This document shows, piece by piece, positions 11,740 to 22,847 of a stretch of 64,000 nucleotides of DNA. Position 1 is the stretch's first letter, and every line of letters starts with the position of its first letter. The notes beneath the pieces were generated by a model, which was given only the letters and a program-made list of their open reading frames with translations, searched no databases and had not been told where the DNA came from. The stretch covers positions 39,458,270-39,522,269 of the forward strand of contig NC_058189.1 in NCBI RefSeq assembly GCF_907165205.1. Reading direction: 5' to 3'. Origin of the DNA: Coccinella septempunctata (taxonomy: Eukaryota; Arthropoda; Insecta; Coleoptera; Coccinellidae). A program made the position numbers and the translations under genes.

Positions 11740-13610
11740 ACAGGCCAACAAAATGAAAAAAAAAATTTGGTGCCAGAAATCTAACATCTGATTTTAGATG
11801 TTTTTAATATGCTGATTCCAAAAATGCCACCAGATTTTTTCGATCATCTCTAGTCTCTGAGATAGACGTTACAGGTTAAATGGTATATTTTTTTCGGATA
11901 AAGGACAACAAATGTGTTCTTTTACATAACGGTAACAAATATGGCTCAATTCCTATTGGTCATTCTACTACCATGAAGGAAGAATATGAAACAATAGCAT
12001 TAGTTTTAAAAAAAATTAAATACGAAGAACATCAGTGGTCAATTTGTGTTGATTTAAAAATGATTAACTTCCTCCTTGGACAAAATATCCTTGTTTTTTG
12101 TGCCTTTGGGACAGCAGAGCTAAAAATGAGCACTGGGTTAACAAAAATTGGCCTTCAAGTGATGTCATGATTCAAGAAATACAAAACGTGATCAACGAAC
12201 CTTTGGTTTCAGGAGAAAAAATCTTACTTCCGCCCTTGCATATCAAGCTAGGCCTAATGAAGCAATTTGTGAAGGCTTTAAATCGAGACGGAAATTGTTT
12301 TGGGTATTTGTCACGTAAATTTCCTGGCATTAGCACGGAAAAACTGAAAGCTGGTATATTTGATGGTCCTAAAATAAGGCAACTTGTTAAAGATCCACAA
12401 TGGGCAAGTTTCCTAAAACTCCAAAACCGAATTTGAGATTATTTATGGAAAGCCTTTTCTACTAGTTATTCAACACGTAAAAGATTCGCTTCCAAATTCA
12501 GACATTTCAGAAATACACCCTTCAAAACTTCGACTATGTGAAAGCTTGTGACGTAGAATGCCTTTATTAAAGTATAGTAATTTTTGTTAATTCGACAACA
12601 CTGGAACCGATCAAGAAGATATCCACAGATTACAAAAATTGTTTCTGTAATCTGTGTCTTTTCCTTCTTAAAACCGATGACATTTTGTGTCATTGTGTGT
12701 TTTTCTTGTCAAATGTAAATAATGTGATCATCAAACTTGATATTTATTACATCTATGGTGATCAGAAAACTTTCATGACCATTACTGACACAAATGGGCG
12801 TTGCCGGATTGTTAAAATGACGTAGAATGTTCACAAGAGCACTTCTGAAATCAGAATTTTCGTAATCGAATACAGACAAAATGCAATATGTTAAAATTCG
12901 AAAAACATATATTTCGAGATATTTGAGTTATAAGGATTTTTATGACATATATTTTGAAATTTAGGAAAATACCCCATTCACCACATCAATGAACGAGACT
13001 GAATCTAACGCTTGGAGTTCATTTGTTCAAGTAGTACAAAATTTTCTTGGCAATCATAAAGCAGAGAATTACGTAGAATTAGTGGAAACTATGCTTTCAA
13101 ATATTCTCGGCTGTAACATGAGTACAAAAGTTCACTACCTCCACAGCCACCTAAATCGTTTTCCAGAAAACTTAGGTGATTGTAGTGAAGAACAGGGGGA
13201 AAGATTCCATCAGGATATTAAAACTATGGAAGATCGTTATCAAGGACGATGGGATAGCCACATGATGGCGGACTACTGATGGAGCCTTCAGCGAGACTGC
13301 CCTAGTAAACTCCATTCTAGAAAATCGTATAAAAGAAAATTTGTATGTGATTAGTGACTAATGTAATTATGTAAATTATGTAAGGATTTGCAATAAATAC
13401 TTAAATCCATGTGTCTTTGTTTTTTTTAACTGTCAATAGTAATATTATATATTATAACAGTTATAACGTAAATTATATACACAATTTTTTTTAAAAATCT
13501 CAAAAACTAGATCTGATAGACAAAATCTGAGAACTTGTTTACATTCTGCATCCAAAAATTACACAGGAACAGATAAAAAATCGCAGGCACCAAAACGTGT
13601 GTTGGCCTGT
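11740..13610. mobile_element. TIR element carrying a widespread unnamed protein family
   Basis: The left end ACAGGCCAACA (11740-11750), followed by TTTGGTGCC (11766-11774), is mirrored by 13586-13610, whose reverse complement reads ACAGGCCAACA then CACGTTTTGGTGCC. ATAAT occurs next to both ends (11733-11737 and 13611-13615) and may be the target duplication. The element is about 1.87 kb and encloses one broken gene. The TIRs show that the gene travels as, or inside, a DNA transposon. Confidence 0.7.
11880..13279 (+). pseudogene. Broken transposon-associated protein (function unknown)
   Basis: Three pieces of one protein are recognisable. 11880-12170 includes WSICVDLKMINFLLGQ. A frameshift between 12098 and 12170 leads to 12098-12436, with PPLHIKLGLMKQFVKALNRD and IFDGPKIRQLVKDPQW. 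Then about 550 bp of non-matching DNA precedes 12989-13279 (SNAWSSFVQVVQNFLGN ... HYLHSHLNRFPENLGD, GERFHQDIKTMEDRYQGRWD, MMADY). I recognise this as a family present in many copies in arthropod and other animal genomes, usually annotated only as uncharacterised. I know of no assigned catalytic motif. The conserved H-D-E-H-rich C-terminal part (HSHL, SEEQGERFHQD) could be catalytic, which is inference. This copy is dead. Confidence 0.65.
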
Positions 13611-14027
13611 ATAATTAGTGATTATTCAATTCATTTTGCAGATCCTTATTCGGAATTCCCTCGATGGAATTCAAAATGATGTGCAATATTTTTCAGGTCT
13701 ACAATACAAGAAGATCGTCAAGTAGATCTGCATATTATGTGTCAATAATTTAATTTTCTCAAAGCAAAAATAACTATATCTACTCAAACACTATTCTCTT
13801 GTACTTTTATGTAGAACTGACAACATAGTGCTGACTGAAAACCCAAAAATGTTTCGACAGGCATTATAATCTCTTTATTGTATTATACAGTGTGTATCAA
13901 ATTTCCAAGGCCAACCGACAGCTCTCATAAAAGTGAATGGACTCTAGGAGGTCTGGCTATCAAATAACGAGACTACTGCTGTAAAACATTTTTGTTTCAA
14001 TTTCGCGAAACTACAGGAGGATTATCA

Positions 14028-14257
14028 GCGTTCGTAGCTTGGTGGTTAGAGCGTCGGCTCGGTAAATTCCAACCGCAAGGTACTGAGTTCGATCCCGGGC
14101 TAGGGAAGAAATTTTCTAGTCGATACGGGTATGGGCCACCATTCACTGTTGGGTTCAGGCATTGAACTTCTTTAGTTCAATGGGTTCAGGGCTGTGCCTA
14201 AAGTGGCGTAAGGACACAGTAACAAAGCCTACACAGAACACAACTGGTTCTCCGGTA
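14028..14257 (+). mobile_element. tRNA-derived SINE head and body
   Basis: A pol III A box lies at 14035-14045 (TAGCTTGGTGG, then TTAGAGC) and a B box around 14085-14097 (GAGTTCGATCCCG), with tRNA-like spacing. The body after the head (TTGGGTTCAGGCATTG ...) is not tRNA. Just downstream the sequence joins directly to a jockey LINE fragment at about 14258. Confidence 0.75.
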
Positions 14258-15445
14258 CAGGATTGGTTCTGATGGATATCGAGAGAGCTTTTGATAGAGT
14301 ATGGCACGAAGGCCTAATCTACAAGATGAAAAAAGCAGGATATTCGACCAAGCTATGCAAGATTATAAGGAACTATCTGAGGAATAGAAACTTTTATGTG
14401 AAAATAGATGGAGCAACCTCTCAAACCAGACAATTGGAAGCGGGAGTGCCTCAAGGATCGGTACTTGGACCTCTGCTTTACGTAATATACGTCTATGATA
14501 TCCCGAAGAATGCTAGAAATATGCTCACCTTGTACGCAGATGACACAGGAATAGCGTTCAGACATCGACGCCCAGAGATCATACACCGGAGACTGCAGGA
14601 AGCCATAGATGAATTACTCAAATGGTGCATCAAATGAAAAATACAAATCAATGGAAGAAAGACTCAAGCAATATTACTGCAAAAGAGAAGATTGAGGATG
14701 GAAGAAAACCTTGAAGTTGATGGAGAAGAGGTTGAATGGAAAAATGAAGCAACATACCTTGGAGTGACGCTTGACAGAGGACTTACATGGAAAAACCACA
14801 TCAAATGTGCAGTTGATAAAACAAAAGCCGCAATGAGTAAACTTTATCCACTCATAGGCAGAAGAAGTCATATGAATAAGAACATCAAGTTGACGATGAT
14901 TAAAACAATTGCGCGACCACAACTCACATATGGATCGGCGGCATGGGGCTTCGCAGCCAAGACCCACATCAAGAAAATACAGGCCACTGAGAATAAACTC
15001 CTTAGAATGGCGATGGACGTACCCTGGTTTGTTAGGAACAAACAAATCTACAAGGACTTGGAATGGGAACCAGTTACAGAATTTATGAAGAGAAAGGCGG
15101 AAAGGATATTCGACAAAGCCAAACAACATACAAATGAGGAACTACGAAGATTAATCGACTAAGATTCAACGGAAGAAGCTAGAAGGTCAAGAACCTACCA
15201 CCGAAGACCCAGAGATCAGTTAAGTATTTAAATGTAACCAAAGAAGAGCTTAACCTATAAAAGCTATAGGCAGCATACAAATATCAACACGACTATGATC
15301 GTGTGAGAGTCCAGAAACCAAAAGAGTCAACTGGTTAATAGGCAAAATGCCCGGAACCTATGAAGAAGCAGTTAAGGGTTTTTAGTGGGTCTCGAGCTCA
15401 GAGAGTGAGAATCCCCACACTGTTCCCCCTCAGGAGAGGGTGTGT
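14258..15445 (+). pseudogene. Jockey-clade LINE, 5'-truncated copy of the 43-47 kb element
   Basis: From ACAGGATTGGTTCTGATGG the sequence follows 46283-47470 of the full-length jockey element at about 97-98% identity by eye. It covers RT motifs A to E (DIERAFDRVWHEGL, GVPQGSVLGP, LYADDTG), the C-terminal domain, and most of the 3' UTR to GGAGAGGGTGTGT. TGG is TGA at 14635-14637 and TAC is TAA near 15160, so ORF2 is dead. The copy lacks everything upstream of RT motif A and lacks the final ~60 bp plus poly-A, where the R4-like element begins. High identity with the intact copy indicates recent jockey activity. Confidence 0.9.
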
Positions 15446-15523
15446 CTTTTTCTAGAATTTTCCTCTGGAGAGGAGTGTGAAAGCCGCAAGGCTAAAGTCA
15501 TAATAATGTCTGGCCTGCCTGGC

Positions 15524-15554
15524 GGCTATCTGGTAGATGGCCTGCCAGGTAGCC
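15524..15554 (+). promoter_or_regulatory. Hairpin in R4-like 5' UTR
   Basis: GGCTATCTGG (15524-15533) pairs with CCAGGTAGCC (15545-15554), ten pairs including one G-U, around an 11-nt loop. A nearby AGCC-GCAA-GGCT tetraloop hairpin (15482-15493) lies in the terminal repeat. 5' RNA structure is known in R2-type elements; a role here is inference. Confidence 0.4.
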
Positions 15555-15572
15555 ATCGTAACGACGTAGACG

Positions 15573-18054
15573 GTGCAGCCAGCCACGCCTGCTGTCCGCA
15601 GTCCCATTCCTTTTTCCTCTCTCTTTCACATCCTTTATAGGGGTGCTCTTTCTGCTCTCATTTCTCTACCCCTCACCCAAACCGAGAAAGGGGAGCACAA
15701 ACCCATGAAAATGGTGATAACGAGAAGCCTCGGAAACAAGTCTGAACACCAGGACGATAGGGAAGAGCTCCACAGACAAGTTGACTCTGACATGAGGAGA
15801 TACTTTGCCGAACTGGAAGGAACAGATCCTCTTCATCGAGTAGCACCTCCACGACTCAATACATCCAAGAAACTGTCACTTATAATCGACATCTTGAATA
15901 AGGACGTTTTACCTGAATACCTACAGAACGGAAGTTCATTGGAATATCTGCGTCTAGTTTTTCACTGTGCAGCGCTTACGACAGCGAAAACCATGGGGGC
16001 AAAAATTCGCCGAACGAACAACGATGGTCAAAAATTACACAAATTACACGCGCCAGCATGGCAGAAACATCTTCAACACAAAACAGAAAGGCTAAGAAGA
16101 GACATTGGAGGACTGACGGAGTACTTGAACGGGAATCGAGGAATGAGGTTGTGAAAGCTGCCAAAGAGATCATGGATAGAAACAGGACACACACAGAACG
16201 AGAGACGGAGAATGCTACAGCTCACCATTGCCTCGACACTCTGAAGCAAAAATTAAGTCTGTATGCAGAACGCCTGAGGAGATATAAAAGCAATTATAGC
16301 CGGAAAAGAGACAATAATTCATTCGAAAAGTCGGAAGAATATTTCTACCGGTCACTCACATCGTCGAATGGAGAAAATGGAAAGTTACCACCAAAGGAAG
16401 CCATTGAACAATTCTGCACCGAACAATTATAAACAAAACCTCAGTTCAATGGAGATACCGGATGGATTGAAGATGAAAAATCTGAAGCTATAAAATATGA
16501 GCCGATGCAGCATGACATGATCACAATTGAAGAAGTAAAATCAGCTATCAGAGGACTGCACAACTGGAAAGCACCTGGGCCTGATGGATTACAGAACTTC
16601 TGGATCAAGAAACTTTGGATCATGCATGAAAAATTGACCTCCGCAATAAATGATGTCATTGAAAATCCTGAAAGAATGCCAGTATTTCTTACACATGGCA
16701 CAACATACCTGTTACCTAAAGACCAAAGGAATACAGAAGACCCATCCAAGTACCGACCAATCACATGTCTTCCAACTATGTACAAATTAATCACATCGTG
16801 CATTTCAAACCGAATTCACAACCATTGCGAAAGAAATAACATCATCGCCATGCAACAGAAAGGATGCACCAAAGACAGCCGAGGGTGCAAAGAACAACTA
16901 ATAATAGATTTAGTTATCTGCAATCAAGCGTTCTCCAAGCGAAGGAATATTTACGCTGCGTACATAGACTACAAAAAAGCATTCGATTCTATACCTCACG
17001 AATGGCTCTTGACGATCTTGAAGATTTACAAGGTGAATCCCAATATTGTTGAGTTCCTGAAAAACGCCATGTCAACCTGGCGTAGTAGTCTTCAAATGAA
17101 AGCAGCAGATTGCTCCATTACAACAGGACCTATTCCAATAAGACGCGGAATTTTCCAAGGAGACTCGCTGAGCCCTCTGTGGTTCTGCATGGCCCTTAAT
17201 CCCTTGTCTCATAGATTGAATTCTACGGACTACGGATTTTCCATCAAGAGCGGCAGTAGAACTATGATGAAACTGAATCATCTCCTTTACATGGACGATT
17301 TGAAACTCTTCGCATCTACCAAAAAACAAATGCAACTGATGCTGAAAATGGTGGAAGGATTCTCGGAAGACATCAAAATGAAGTTTGGACTAGAAAAATG
17401 TCGACTGCTAAACATAACGAGAGGGAAAATAGAAGATGGTACGTTCAAACTCAAGGAAGGTGCAGAAATTGAAACATTAAAGAAAGGAGACACATACAAG
17501 TATCTAGGCATAAAACAGGCAAGAAAAATCAATCAGACCCAGATGAAGGAAGAATTAACGGAGGAGTTCACCCGAAGATTGAGGAGGATAATGAGAACTG
17601 GTCTTAACAGCAAGAATCTGATAAAAACGATTAACACCTACGCATGCTCGGCACTGTGCTATTCATTTGGTATTATCTCTTGGACGACCACCGATTTAGC
17701 AGCTTTACAGAGAAAAATAAGGACGATGCTGACTAAACACAATACACATCACCCCAAAAGCTCAATAGAACGGACAGAGCTGCCACGACATCTTGGGGGT
17801 AGAGGAATTGTTGATTTGTCCAACCGTATGTCCCAGGAAATTGAAGGACTTCGAAAATATTTCTTGAGCAAGGCAGCTTCGTCAGAACTCCATCGAGTAG
17901 TTTGTGTTGCTGACACTTCTACACCATTACAGCTACACCAGGATCACTTGGAAACCGTCGAACACTCTGCAGAAAGTAAAATGCAGAAACTGATTGGCAA
18001 ACCTTTGCATGGGAGGCACCAGAATGAGGTCAACCATGATTACGTCGACATATC
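15573..18054 (+). pseudogene. R4-like LINE ORF, N-terminal part and reverse transcriptase
   Basis: The frame opens in 15573-16154 (MKMVITRSLGNKSEHQ, charged linker) and shifts near 16140 into the frame used by 16058-16432. That frame is interrupted by TAA at 16430-16432 and resumes to 18054. The RT palm is clear: HNWKAPGPDGLQNFW, KYRPITCLPTMYK, AYIDYKKAFDSIPHEW (motif A), RRGIFQGDSLSPL (motif B), LLYMDDLKLFA (motif C), KYLGIKQ. LPRHLGGRGIVDL in the thumb-like region is usual for R4/Dong. The protein would reverse-transcribe element RNA at a nicked target. The frame is ended by the CR1-like insertion immediately after NHDYVDI. One frameshift and one stop mean it was already inactive, or became so since. 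Confidence 0.85.
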
Positions 18055-18741
18055 AATTATTAATCATTATTATCATTAATTATTAATCAATCAACGAGTT
18101 GTCAAAGTGTGCAGACGTGTTGTTGTTCACTCTTGCGATTTTCATAGTAATTTATTTCAAATTTGTGATTTGGTTTCTCTGCGGTCTCCTATTAAGGTAG
18201 GGTTGCCAATTGTTTGTTCATATTCTTGGTTTGAGGGTGCAGATGCGAATAATTTTATTTCCTTTATTTTTTCACTCTTTGTTTATTTTCTTATTTGGCT
18301 TTGATTCATACCGGTTCGCGTCGTGCGCCGTGCGCCCAAGATCGTTGCCAGGAACCCGTTCTCCCCACCTTGTTGGACGTCGACCCGCAGCTCCGATTTC
18401 CTGACGCTCCTATATTGATATTTAGTATTTCTTCTTGGTTGGGGCGACTGTTTGCTAGTTTTTCACTTGTCCTCAGCGCGAAGTGCATTATATTACGTGT
18501 ACTTTGCAATTCTTTATTGGCTTTTTGCTCACTTGCATGTAGGATTTTTCCAAAAGTGCTCACTTCCCTGCCACATCACTATTTCCCATCCCGTATTACC
18601 TTTTTGTTCCGTGGCCTTCTCTCTGTGATAAGTCTCTATTACAGGCCCAATAGAGTGAAGTGTCTCCCCTTTATCCGAATCCCGGCACTTTTATTATCGG
18701 TTCTGCTTGTCTTGTCTTTTTCTTCGTCTTCTATTCTCAAT

Positions 18742-19806
18742 ATGAATGCTAATCGCGTGACTGTTACAACCTGTAAAATATGTGGTAAATCAGGAGCACC
18801 AACACTGAAACTTCTGAAATGCGCATCTTGCCTAAATCATTTCCATCCTGAATGCCTAAAACTTTCCTCCTCAGAATCTAACGCATTATCTGGCACCTGG
18901 TCATGCCAGTATTGCCTTAAGGATGGTCGTATCTTGCGCAGTAGAGCTGGCATTGGTTCCGCATCTGGCGGTGGTACTGGTACTCCAGAGCCCACCGCCT
19001 CATTATCGCCTGGTCAATTCGACATTCTCATGAATAAATTAAGCGAAATATCGTTGGATATCTCTGAAATAAAGTCTTCACAGCTTGCACTCAGGGAGGA
19101 GATATCTCAGTGCCGTGTAATTCTTGAAAGGCATGGTTTGGCTATTGATGATCACGCTTGTGCTATCGGTAGGCATGAGACCACTCTATCTGAGCACCAG
19201 TCCAATATTTCCAAATGTCAATCCGACCTGCTGGATGTCATTCAAGGTCGATCCGAGTTGGGGCAGAATGTTCGGTCTCTTAATGATAGGGTTGGCCGTT
19301 TGGAAGCCAATCCTGTTGCCGCGTCCAGTGACTCACCTCAGGCAGCGATGGATCAACACGAGTTACTAGAGCGAGTACGTCGTTCTCATAATGTTCTGAT
19401 TAGAGGTGTGCCTGAGGGATCTAAGGAGGCTGATGGTAGTATGGTCACTCAACTGTTGAACTCAATCGAACCCGGGGCAGACTCCTACAGAGTCGACGTC
19501 AGCAGGGTGGGAAAGGAAAACTCTTCCAGGCCAAGACCCATTAAAGTCTCTTTCACGAACACTGTAATTGTTTCCAGAATCCTCCGCAATAAGAAATTAC
19601 GCCTTCTGAACCCATCCTGGAGCAAGGTCTCCATCTCTGACGATAAAACGCCTCAACAGACCACCGAGTTGAAGACGCTGCGTCAAGAGTTGTTGTCCAG
19701 ACGTGGTGCGGGGGAGCAGGGCATCGACATAAAGTACATCAGTGGAATTCCTAAGATAGTCCCAGTGACAAACCGAGGATCAAAAAACTCGACATTGAGC
19801 AGCTAG
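18742..19806 (+). CDS. CR1-like LINE ORF1 protein (PHD-like finger, coiled coil, RRM-like C-terminus)
   Basis: 354 codons from the ATG at 18742. I chose it because the finger starts nine residues later; the open frame extends further upstream through low-complexity hydrophobic codons that look like UTR. Residues 10-57 have a PHD-type pattern of paired cysteines: CKICGKSG ... CASCLNHFHPECL ... WSCQYCLKDG. Then comes a Gly/Thr/Ser linker and a long heptad-like region (ILMNKLSEISLDISEIKSSQ onward). A C-terminal basic domain (LLERVRRSHNVLIRGVPEGS ... RPRPIKVSF) resembles LINE ORF1 nucleic-acid-binding domains. Likely role: RNA chaperone of the LINE ribonucleoprotein. The frame is intact although its partner ORF2 is deleted. 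It overlaps the beginning of ORF2. Confidence 0.8.
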   Translation: MNANRVTVTTCKICGKSGAPTLKLLKCASCLNHFHPECLKLSSSESNALSGTWSCQYCLKDGRILRSRAGIGSASGGGTGTPEPTASLSPGQFDILMNKLSEISLDISEIKSSQLALREEISQCRVILERHGLAIDDHACAIGRHETTLSEHQSNISKCQSDLLDVIQGRSELGQNVRSLNDRVGRLEANPVAASSDSPQAAMDQHELLERVRRSHNVLIRGVPEGSKEADGSMVTQLLNSIEPGADSYRVDVSRVGKENSSRPRPIKVSFTNTVIVSRILRNKKLRLLNPSWSKVSISDDKTPQQTTELKTLRQELLSRRGAGEQGIDIKYISGIPKIVPVTNRGSKNSTLSS

Positions 19807-21816
19807 AATGGAACATAACTTATTCCAACGTCCAATCTCTGCCATCTAAACTGCTCGAGTTGACCTTGTTCGCATCAAATTCCAAACCAACGTTCATACT
19901 CATCTCGGAATCATGGCTCCACCCCGGTATTCCTGACAGCATAGTGTCCATTCTAGGATACACCCTACATAGGAACGATAGCTCAACTACATTCGGCTAT
20001 GGCGGAGTTTGTGCCTATGTCTGCGATGCTGTCGCGTCCAGATTTAGCGTTAAGGTTTCTTCCTTGTCCTTGCCTGGTCTCGACAACATAACCCTGGATA
20101 TTTCTCTCAATGGGACTGAAATCTTAACTGTAGTATGCATTTATAGACCTCGGCCCAGTCCTCGCGATAACAAATTGTGTCGTCATCTTGCTGACCTATC
20201 TAGTTCGAGAAAAAACTTATTCATTGTCGGAGACTTCAACATGCCAGACGTTCAATGGCCCTTAACAAGTGATAGATCATGCAGCTCCCCTTCAGCCATT
20301 TATGTCGACACTATTAGAGAAAACAACCTTTTTCAGTTGGTGGACCAGCCAACTCGTTTCAGAAAAAACCAGAACCCATCTCTGCTTGACCTCATTCTAG
20401 TAAATGACCCTCATCTTATAGCATCCACTGAGTTCCTCCCACCATTTGGTCGGTCAGACCACGTTACTTCTGTATCGAAGGTGCAACTCAGCATTCCAAA
20501 ATCTAGTCAAGTCACCAAGCGTATTAAGATCATAAATTATGATGCTCTCAACACCAAGCTTCAGAACATTGTCTGGAGTGATGTTTTACAGTCGACTAAT
20601 TGTGTTGAATCCATGTGGTCTGCTTTCACTAGCACACTGTCACACGAACTCGAAACTTGTACCACGTATCGCTCTAAGGTTGTTATACTCTCCAAACCTT
20701 GGATTGATCAGAGCATGCTCCGTATGATGAGAACCAAGAAGTCCTTGTGGCAACGATATTTGCGCAGTCGAAGAGACTCGGACTACGAGGCTCATCGTAG
20801 GTACTCTAATCATGTGAGCAATTCAGTGAGAGAGGCTAAATCGAAGTTTGAGTCCACCTTTTTTGTCTGATAGAGTTTTTCAAGTTCGCGTAGGTGACTC
20901 GATATCATCTGCTAGAAGGGTGTCTAGCGGTGTGCCCCAGGGTTCTGTCCAGGGGCCGCTTCTCTTCTTACTTTTCACGTCAGATCTGCCTGCTAAGGTA
21001 AAGTCATCTTGCGCTCTTTTTGCCGATGACGTTAAAATTTATGGCAATCCATTATTGGGATCAATATTGCAAGGTGATCTGGATGCTATATGGAGGTGGT
21101 CCATCACTTGGCAGCTCCCACTCAACTTGGATAAATGCACAGTCCTTCATATGGGAAAACATAATCCGAAACACTCCTACTACTTATCCCACCATGCTAT
21201 TAAATCTGTTGCATCTCAGTCAGATCTGGGGGTCATTGTCACTGAGGATCTGTCCTGGTCTGAGCATATAGCTGCTGTCTCCAACAAAGCCAAGAGAATG
21301 TCGTTTCTCCTACAGAAGACTTTTGGCCGTTGTGATCCTCGCACTTGCAGCGTACTCTACACCACATATATTCGGCCCATCCTCGAATATGCTGGTCCAG
21401 TTTGGGCCCCGGTGCTGGCCCGTGATGTGAATCATCTGGAATACATCCAACGAAGATTTACTAGGATTCCCTATGGTAGGAGAAGGCCCACTTACGAGGA
21501 AAGACTTTCTTTAATGCACCTCACGCCATTTGCTAACCGTCGTCTGAGGGGTGACCTGATCACAACTTATAGAGCCCTTCACGGCTTGTTCAACGTTGAT
21601 GTGTCCCATCTCTTTTGCCTTAATGCTGACACTCGTCTGCGTGGCCATAACTTCAAGCTGACGAAGGAGAGGTTCCGGTCCACCAGCAGAGAGTTCTTCC
21701 TCCCCAACAGGGTTTTTGATTCCTGGAACAGCCTTCCGACAGCAGCAGTGAACGCCCGCTCTGTGAATGGCTTCAAGAGTGCTATGGACAGATGGTTCGC
21801 CAGTGCTTCATCGTGA
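19771..21816 (+). pseudogene. CR1-like LINE ORF2 (endonuclease plus RT), internally deleted
   Basis: ORF2 coding is readable from DIEQLEWNITYSN, overlapping the end of ORF1. The AP-type endonuclease is present: NVQSLPSKLLE, SESWLHPGIPD, GYGGVCAYV, FIVGDFNMPDVQW, and FGRSDHVT with the catalytic Asp-His. After about 20865 the frame ends (STFFV stop), and an overlapping frame from about 20866 starts directly at SDRVFQVRVGDS, GVPQGSVQGP (motif B) and LFADDVKIYG (motif C). It continues through the CR1-typical DLGVIVTEDLSWSEH and NRVFDSWNSLPTA to the stop at 21814-21816. RT fingers and motif A are missing, so this copy cannot transpose itself. Confidence 0.85.
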
Positions 21817-21956
21817 GACTACTGTGAAATTGTATGTGTGTGTTGTGTACATTTCATTCATCTCTTGTTTTTCTTTTTCACAATGTCAACTCGTATTAAT
21901 TTTATTTTTTTTTTATATGAGTTTATAGATTACGATCTCAACTCTTCTGTATATTC

Positions 21957-21976
21957 TTAATAATAATAATAATAAT
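21957..21976 (+). repeat. (TAA)n microsatellite tail of CR1-like LINE
   Basis: Six to seven TAA units close the CR1-like element in place of poly-A, as is usual for CR1-type LINEs. They overlap the first bases of the right-hand target duplication. Confidence 0.85.
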
Positions 21977-22847
21977 ATCTGCGTCGAACTACTGGTTGAC
22001 TTCCGGAAGGTTGTTTCCTGAGACAGAGGGCTTCATGCTCGCCATCCAGGATCAGTTGATTCCAACAAGAAATTACATGAAATACATCGCCAAGGATGCC
22101 TCAGTGGCGGACGATAGCTGTCGTTATGGCTGTGCGACACATGAAACTATCCAGCACATCACCGGGGGATGTCAGAAGTTCGCGGGCACGGAGTACAAAA
22201 ATAGACATGATGCTGTTGCCAAGATTCTTCACCAAGAATTGGCACTAAAACACCAACTTCTAACTTCGAAAAAGGTTCCGTATTACAATTACCATCCAGA
22301 TGCTGTGCTGGAAAACGAACATCACAAGCTCTACTGGGATCGCACTGTTCTCACAGACCGGAAAATAACCCACAATAGACCAGACCTCATATTGCTCAAT
22401 AAGGATGAGGACACAGCACTATTCATCTACGTGGCAATTCCAAATAATAACAATCTTCTAGATAGACACACAGAAAAAATTTCAAAATACAGAGATCTCG
22501 AGGAACAAACCAGAAGACAGTGGAAGCTGAAAGATATAAAGACCATCCCTATTGTCATTTCATCTACAGGCCTGATACCGAAGAAACTACTAGAGAACTT
22601 GAGAAAACTTCAGTTCGACGAAAATATTTATAAAGTCATGCAGAAGGCGGTACTGCTCGGAACGGCGAGAACTGTACGCAAGTACATGGGGAATGCAGAG
22701 GAACACCGTCTGCTCCTACAGGAAGTGCGGGTGAAGCAGGAATCCAACCTACAGCAGGGAGGCGAGGAGCGACCCGGACCCGACCACCACCACGAGCCCG
22801 AAAACCTGAAAAGGGCTCCAACAGAGCTTAATCTTTTTGATATCTGA
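21975..22847 (+). pseudogene. R4-like LINE ORF, C-terminal CCHC and restriction-like endonuclease
   Basis: This continues the R4-like protein after the nested insertion (ASNYWLTSGRLFPETEG). A zinc-binding pattern CRYGCATHETIQHITGGC (C-x3-C-x7-H-x4-C) is followed by the PD-(D/E)xK nuclease core RPDLILLNKDEDTALFIYVA, with Asp and downstream acidic residues. A basic helical tail ends at the TGA at 22845-22847. In R2/R4 elements this domain nicks the genomic target. The part is uninterrupted, but it is separated from its RT by 3.9 kb of CR1-like DNA. Confidence 0.85.

Larger units (their letters stand above)
18055..21974 (+). mobile_element. CR1-like LINE nested in the R4-like element
   Basis: ATATC at 18050-18054 repeats at 21975-21979. 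Removing 18055-21974 and one repeat joins the R4 frame as ...GAC-ATA-TCT-GCG-TCG..., giving VDIS then ASNYW, the uninterrupted frame. The insert has ORF1 (PHD-like finger), an overlapping ORF2 (EEP endonuclease and RT) and a (TAA)n 3' tail, as in CR1-type elements. ORF2 has a large internal deletion near 20865. The insert begins with an AT-rich ATTATTAATC-like stretch. Confidence 0.9.

Noticed and set aside
5440..11870. Short match TGAGATAGACGTT on both sides of the BEL element as LTRs
   Set aside because: Only 13 bp match and the surroundings do not align; the right copy lies inside a different TIR element.
14028..14100. A functional tRNA gene
   Set aside because: A and B boxes are present, but the fold is degenerate and it continues into a SINE body.
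18295..18741. N-terminal extension of the CR1-like ORF1
   Set aside because: It lacks conserved features and reads as low-complexity hydrophobic sequence; the PHD-like finger follows the ATG at 18742 directly.
22636..22821. Minus-strand frame rich in Pro/Arg
   Set aside because: Antisense of the R4-like endonuclease tail; no independent support.
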